DNA from: Bacilli bacterium
GTDB lineage: Bacteria > Bacillota_I > Bacilli_A > RF39 > UBA660
Direction: 5' to 3'
DNA: 10,921 nt
NCBI GenBank assembly: GCA_017411235.1
Contig: JAFPMR010000118.1
Span: 1 to 10,921, forward strand
The notes beneath the pieces are model-generated. The model did not search any database, was not told the origin of the DNA, and worked only from the letters and a program-made list of their open reading frames with translations. Shown here piece after piece: positions 7,011 through 10,921 of this stretch; position 1 is the stretch's first letter; every line of letters starts with the position of its first letter. The position numbers were made by a program, and so were the translations under genes.

Positions 7011-8930
7011 ATGAGTGATAAAATAAATGATAAAATTCCAAATAATTCTCCTGAATCTATGGAAAATCAAAATTATACTGATAAAGTTAATAATACTCCT
7101 GATTATCATAATAAAATTAGTACTGATAATGAACCTGTAGGATTAGAAGATAATTCTCTTGAAATAGATAAAGAAGGTAATCAACATACTGTTGAACAAA
7201 CTACTACTACTGAAGATGGAATATCTAATAGAAATGTAATTAAAACAACTAAATTAGATAATGGTAAATTAAAAGTAGAAGAAGAAATATATTCTAATTC
7301 TGATACAACAGGTAAAATAGGTAAATCTTCTACATCTGTAAAAAAACAAGCAGATGGTACTACTAAAGTTGAATTAAAACATTTAGATGATAAAAATGCT
7401 AAAGATGATTTAGATAAAGATGACCTTACCGCTAATGAAATGAATAAAGAATTAGGTGGTAAACAAGCTAAATTAACTAATTCAAAACAACCAACTCCTG
7501 ATGATGAACTTGATAATTTACCAGAAGAAAAAGATTATACACTACCTGAAGATAATAAAAATAATAAATTAAAAGATTATGGTGATAATAATTTAAAAGA
7601 ATTAAATTTAAATCGACACGGTGGAATTAAACGTGGTGGTATCACTGGTGAGGGTGGTGTAATTGATAAGGTTAAAAATAGTAAACCTGTTACAACTGGT
7701 AAAAATATTGGTACTACAGGAAAAAATTTAGGTTCTAATATTAAAGATTTAGCTAATGCTAAAAAGGGTGAAAGATTAGCTAATTTAAAAAAATTAGGTT
7801 CGCAATTAGGTAAAGATACAAAAAATTGTTTTAAAGGAACTCGTATTGAACAAAAAGTTAAAATGCTTATTGAAAAAATACGAAAAATAGTACAATTTAT
7901 TGTATCTAATGGTAAAGTAATTGCTATTATAAGTGCTATTGTAGGAATAATTTTACTTGTAGCACCTTTTGTTATTAGTATTGCTCAAACTATTGGAAAA
8001 ACTCCACATTATTATTGTGAAGTTCCTGGTGATGATGGAGTTGATGAAGGTATAAAAAATAGTGCTTTATATCAACAATATTGTGCTACTGGTGGTTCTA
8101 GTCTTAATTTGGAAGATATGAATGGACATTATATTGTTCAAGACCAATCTGGACCTTGTACTGCTTGTTGTACAATGAATATGACTATGAGATATTTTGC
8201 TGCTAATGGAATTAATATTTATGATTATATGTGGGATGATTCTGGAGAATATGTAAATAAATTAGATGATGTAACTGTAAATCAACACGCATCATCTGCA
8301 TATATTGCTGATGGTTGTACTGAATCAGATAATTGGTATAATATTATTTCCCAAGCTGATAATACATCACAACATAATGGAACAAATGAACCCTGGCCTA
8401 CATTTGCAGCTAAACACGGTTATAAAAGAACATTACAAGCAAATTGGGGATATTATTATTCTGATGATATTTGGGATAATGGTACAGATTCGGGTACGGC
8501 AGCTAGAGAAACTGATAAATGGACTTGGGATTTATCATATGGTTCACCAGGACACTGGTATGCTGATATGGGTACATTAACAGGTACTTCAATAACAATA
8601 GATGGTGTTACTTGTACTTATACATTTGTTGGAGCAGCTATAACTAAAAATGAATTAATTACTTTATTAGAAAATCATCCATCAGGTGTATGTGTTTGTG
8701 GACACCGTTCAACAGGTGGTGGACACGGTATTCTTATTTCTAAATATGATGCAACTGAAGATAAATTTTATGTAATAGATTCAGGTAAATATTTAGGTGG
8801 TGGATTTGAGGGACCAGCAGATAGTGATTTATTCTGTTGTTATTCTGGAGAAAATCCAAATGGTAATATTATATTTAATAATAATCAATATTGGTATATA
8901 GAAGAAGATGAGAATACACCAACAAATTAA
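7011..8930 (+). CDS. Membrane-anchored C39-like (papain-fold) cysteine peptidase
   Basis: The protein has 639 residues. Residues 1 to about 300 are Asn/Asp/Lys/Thr-rich, low in hydrophobics and probably disordered, with a basic stretch at about 200-300. Residues about 303-327 form the only membrane segment, preceded by Lys/Arg, so the head should be inside and the C-terminus outside. The outer domain (about 365-630) has QDQSGPC (Q377, C383), GGGHG (H572) and FYVIDSG (D590). The Gln six residues before the Cys, then His and Asp in that order, fits the C39/papain-like layout. It also holds eleven Cys, including CC pairs and VCVC. C39 enzymes process leader peptides, and C39-like domains also occur in extracellular hydrolases; here a role on wall or envelope peptides beside the M23 enzyme is more likely. 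An NlpC/P60-like or CHAP-like assignment is possible. There is no double-Gly precursor nearby. Confidence 0.72.
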   Translation: MSDKINDKIPNNSPESMENQNYTDKVNNTPDYHNKISTDNEPVGLEDNSLEIDKEGNQHTVEQTTTTEDGISNRNVIKTTKLDNGKLKVEEEIYSNSDTTGKIGKSSTSVKKQADGTTKVELKHLDDKNAKDDLDKDDLTANEMNKELGGKQAKLTNSKQPTPDDELDNLPEEKDYTLPEDNKNNKLKDYGDNNLKELNLNRHGGIKRGGITGEGGVIDKVKNSKPVTTGKNIGTTGKNLGSNIKDLANAKKGERLANLKKLGSQLGKDTKNCFKGTRIEQKVKMLIEKIRKIVQFIVSNGKVIAIISAIVGIILLVAPFVISIAQTIGKTPHYYCEVPGDDGVDEGIKNSALYQQYCATGGSSLNLEDMNGHYIVQDQSGPCTACCTMNMTMRYFAANGINIYDYMWDDSGEYVNKLDDVTVNQHASSAYIADGCTESDNWYNIISQADNTSQHNGTNEPWPTFAAKHGYKRTLQANWGYYYSDDIWDNGTDSGTAARETDKWTWDLSYGSPGHWYADMGTLTGTSITIDGVTCTYTFVGAAITKNELITLLENHPSGVCVCGHRSTGGGHGILISKYDATEDKFYVIDSGKYLGGGFEGPADSDLFCCYSGENPNGNIIFNNNQYWYIEEDENTPTN

Positions 8931-8941
8931 GGAGGAAATTT

Positions 8942-9442
8942 ATGTCAATAAAAACAAAAATAATACTAATTTCAATAATATTAGTACTATTTATTATTAC
9001 ATTAAGTGTTATTATTTTTATAAAAACTAGACCAAAAGAATTAGAAGATAGTATAACAGAAAGTACGGAATATGCTATAAATCCAACATTTACTACTGAA
9101 GAAGCATCAGAAGAAGCTACAACGGAAGAAGAATATTCAAAATATGCAGATAATCCTGTATTTAAAGATATAAAATTATATTCTGATGAACAAAATGCTC
9201 AAAAAAATGATTTTATTAGTATGATTAAAACTTATGATAAACATAAAACAATAAATAAGGTTGAGTTAGATGATACTCAAAGTACTGATGAAATTATTTA
9301 TGCAACACTTTATTATGATGATGATAGTGATGAAGCTGTTGTTATTGGATATGATAAATATACTGAACATAAGTTCTTATTTTGTGTAAGTAGTGAGGCT
9401 TGGGAAAAAACAAATCATATGGATGTAGATACACCTGAATAA
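8942..9442 (+). CDS. Small acidic membrane-anchored protein, unknown function
   Basis: The protein has 166 residues and I do not recognise it. Residues about 6-28 form a membrane segment that may be an uncleaved signal anchor. A Glu/Thr/Ser-rich linker (about 30-65) follows, then a small acidic domain (about 66-160) with strand-like runs (EIIYATLYYD, EAVVIGYD, HKFLFCVS). A short motif occurs twice: YAINPTF at 44-50 and YADNPVF at 68-74. GGAGG (8931-8935) comes directly after the upstream stop codon and six bases before the ATG. It sits between the cysteine peptidase and the VirB6-like gene, which suggests an accessory part of the envelope complex with its folded part outside the membrane. Confidence 0.75.
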   Translation: MSIKTKIILISIILVLFIITLSVIIFIKTRPKELEDSITESTEYAINPTFTTEEASEEATTEEEYSKYADNPVFKDIKLYSDEQNAQKNDFISMIKTYDKHKTINKVELDDTQSTDEIIYATLYYDDDSDEAVVIGYDKYTEHKFLFCVSSEAWEKTNHMDVDTPE

Positions 9443-9462
9443 ATTATAGAAAGGAGAATTAT

Positions 9463-10921
9463 ATGAAAAAAATATTAAATCTAAAATATATTCCGATTGT
9501 TGTCTTAATATTTTTATTAATAAGTTCATTCTTTCTAATAGTAAATGCTTCACAAGGATTTTATACTGCTAATACTAACTGGAAAAATTTATATGAAAAA
9601 ATGTCAGAAGATAAAACTGATACTTATCCATATAATAGTAGTACAGCTACTATTAATTCTGTTAGTTTAGATGTTTTATATGGTACTACTAGATGGAGTT
9701 TAGTTCAATATTATGGAGAAGTTCCTGATGAACAAACTCGTAAAACTAGTGGAGATGTATTAGATGAATTTAATGGTATATATGCCTATGATTTAACTAC
9801 TACCTATGATTATTCGGCATCAAATAAGTCACCAAATAAAAATGATGCAGGTCAAGAATATAAAAATCCAAAATTTGGAGCAACTACAGAACCTACATCT
9901 AAAGATTTTTGGGGATTTACATTTGATGATACTAATGTATGTCCACCAGCTAAAGATAATGCTAATTATTCTTTAACTGATTTAGAGCAGGCTAATTCAA
10001 CTGATAGAGAAGGTGTAAAATCTTTAAGATTATATGCTTTATCAAATGTTCACGCAGCATTTAACTGGTTATATATAGTTGGTGTAGCCTTTGGATATGT
10101 AGCTACTATATTTATAAAACTAATATTAATGGTTAAAAATATAAGTATGGACACAGTATTAAATTTATTAGGATTAAAGAAATTATCTGAAACTATTACA
10201 TCTGCATTAGTATATGATAGTAAAACAGGTAAATGGTCTGTATTTTTAACTATTATGATTGTTTTATTTATAATTGCTTTAGTTGGTTATGCTATTAAAT
10301 GGGTAAGAGGTAGTCAAAAAACACAAGGAATATGGAATATAATTATTTATTTTCTTGTAGGTTTATTAATTATTGGAATGGCAATAACTAATAGAACAGA
10401 AACTTTAGGACAAAGTTTTGCTAATATTACATCAAAATTATTATATGCTGTATCAGGAGAGTTAAGTGGTGCAGGAACAGTAGGAAATGTTTTTGTTACT
10501 GATATAACAGATAATGAAAATGAAAATGAAATAATCCAATTACAAGAAATGACCTTATTAAATAGGGCTTATATGAATATTCAAATTGGTATGCAATTTG
10601 ATGTAACTGATATAAATACCTTAGATGTTACTACATTAGGAGATACTGATTATAGTTTAGCTGAAAAATATTTAGGACATTTAGATGGTAATAGTTTTAA
10701 AGATGATTTTGGTGGTAATTTAGGATATTATTTTTGGTTTGCTAATTCTAGTGCAAAAAATAAAACCAAATATAATGCAACATATCCAGAATTATCTACA
10801 GCAACTACAGAAGCTAAAACAAGTAGTATGATTACTTATTTACAAGTATTATATAATAAAGCTATTGATGATGGTGATAAAGATAGACAAGATGATATTA
10901 GGAAATTAATATTAGGATTTA
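9463..10921 (+). CDS. VirB6/TrbL-like polytopic conjugation membrane protein, 3'-partial
   Basis: This frame begins at the ATG at 9463 (AAGGAG at 9451-9456, six-base spacer) and has no stop before the window ends; 486 codons are visible. Residues about 9-28 are a signal peptide or first membrane segment (possible cleavage after VNA). Residues about 30-195 would be a large outside domain rich in Tyr, Thr and Asp. Three strong membrane segments follow at about 200-226, 258-281 and 292-311, with basic loops between them (WVRGSQK). A hydrophilic region (about 312-486) contains a short Asn-Glu run (NENENE). Several membrane helices plus a big hydrophilic domain, placed next to a VirB8-like and a wall-hydrolase gene, match VirB6-like channel proteins such as TcpH or Tn916 Orf15. 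The assignment rests on layout, not on a motif. A VirB4 ATPase gene would be expected downstream. Confidence 0.6.
   Translation, partial: MKKILNLKYIPIVVLIFLLISSFFLIVNASQGFYTANTNWKNLYEKMSEDKTDTYPYNSSTATINSVSLDVLYGTTRWSLVQYYGEVPDEQTRKTSGDVLDEFNGIYAYDLTTTYDYSASNKSPNKNDAGQEYKNPKFGATTEPTSKDFWGFTFDDTNVCPPAKDNANYSLTDLEQANSTDREGVKSLRLYALSNVHAAFNWLYIVGVAFGYVATIFIKLILMVKNISMDTVLNLLGLKKLSETITSALVYDSKTGKWSVFLTIMIVLFIIALVGYAIKWVRGSQKTQGIWNIIIYFLVGLLIIGMAITNRTETLGQSFANITSKLLYAVSGELSGAGTVGNVFVTDITDNENENEIIQLQEMTLLNRAYMNIQIGMQFDVTDINTLDVTTLGDTDYSLAEKYLGHLDGNSFKDDFGGNLGYYFWFANSSAKNKTKYNATYPELSTATTEAKTSSMITYLQVLYNKAIDDGDKDRQDDIRKLILGF

Noticed and set aside
6924..7109. Minus-strand 61-residue hydrophobic frame
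   Set aside because: Antisense to A-rich coding sequence, which reads as Ile/Leu/Phe by composition; it overlaps two supported genes.
8305..8580. Plus-strand out-of-frame 91-residue ORF
   Set aside because: Lies wholly within the C39-like peptidase gene in another frame and has no ribosome site.
1..10921. Alternative genetic code (TGA read as Trp) given the very low GC
   Set aside because: All Trp codons seen are TGG, and no in-frame TGA is needed to keep any gene open; stops are all TAA, so there is no sign of recoding.

Overview
The window looks like part of an integrative conjugative element or large mobilisable island of a very AT-rich Gram-positive bacterium, most likely a gut Firmicute (Clostridia, Erysipelotrichia or a related Bacilli lineage). 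The grounds are a sortase-type surface adhesin built of VaFE (Thr-Gln ester-bond) domains, strong AAAGGAGG-type ribosome binding sites, AGA and A/T-ending codons, TGG for Trp, TAA as the only stop, and a run of conjugation-type envelope genes. No integrase, relaxase, origin of transfer or VirB4 gene lies inside the window, so the element type is inferred from gene content. All genes are on the + strand.

Layout: (1) 1-4533 is a giant adhesin open at its 5' end, with the end of a Cna-B-like domain, eight VaFE units, a C-terminal SpaA/Cna-B domain, an RPKTG sorting motif, a membrane segment and an unusually long tail. It is closed by a strong intrinsic terminator (4567-4607). (2) 4678 to the window end is a compact transfer-type operon. 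It encodes a secreted M23 zinc peptidase, a TcpC/VirB8-like bitopic protein, a 94-residue Cys-cluster protein, a membrane-anchored C39/papain-like cysteine peptidase with a long disordered cytoplasmic head, a small acidic membrane protein, and a polytopic VirB6/TrbL-like protein that runs off the end. Gaps are 4-20 bases and each gene has a good ribosome binding site.

Working model (inference): the adhesin promotes contact with a recipient. The M23 and C39-like enzymes remodel the donor wall or crosslinks. The VirB8-like and VirB6-like proteins form the membrane core of a type IV secretion channel, whose VirB4 ATPase would be expected just downstream.

The most unusual signal is not a gene. 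By eye I find no GATC and no CATG anywhere in 10.9 kb, although other palindromes such as AGCT, GTAC, CTAG and TCGA occur. Codon choice bends to keep these two words out: Asp before a C-starting codon is always GAC, and His before a G-starting codon is always CAC. This is the pattern expected of DNA that has long had to survive restriction at both sites. A second point is that VaFE units 2 and 3 have lost both the catalytic Glu and the acceptor Gln of the ester bond, so the adhesin is probably a mix of crosslinked and uncrosslinked segments.
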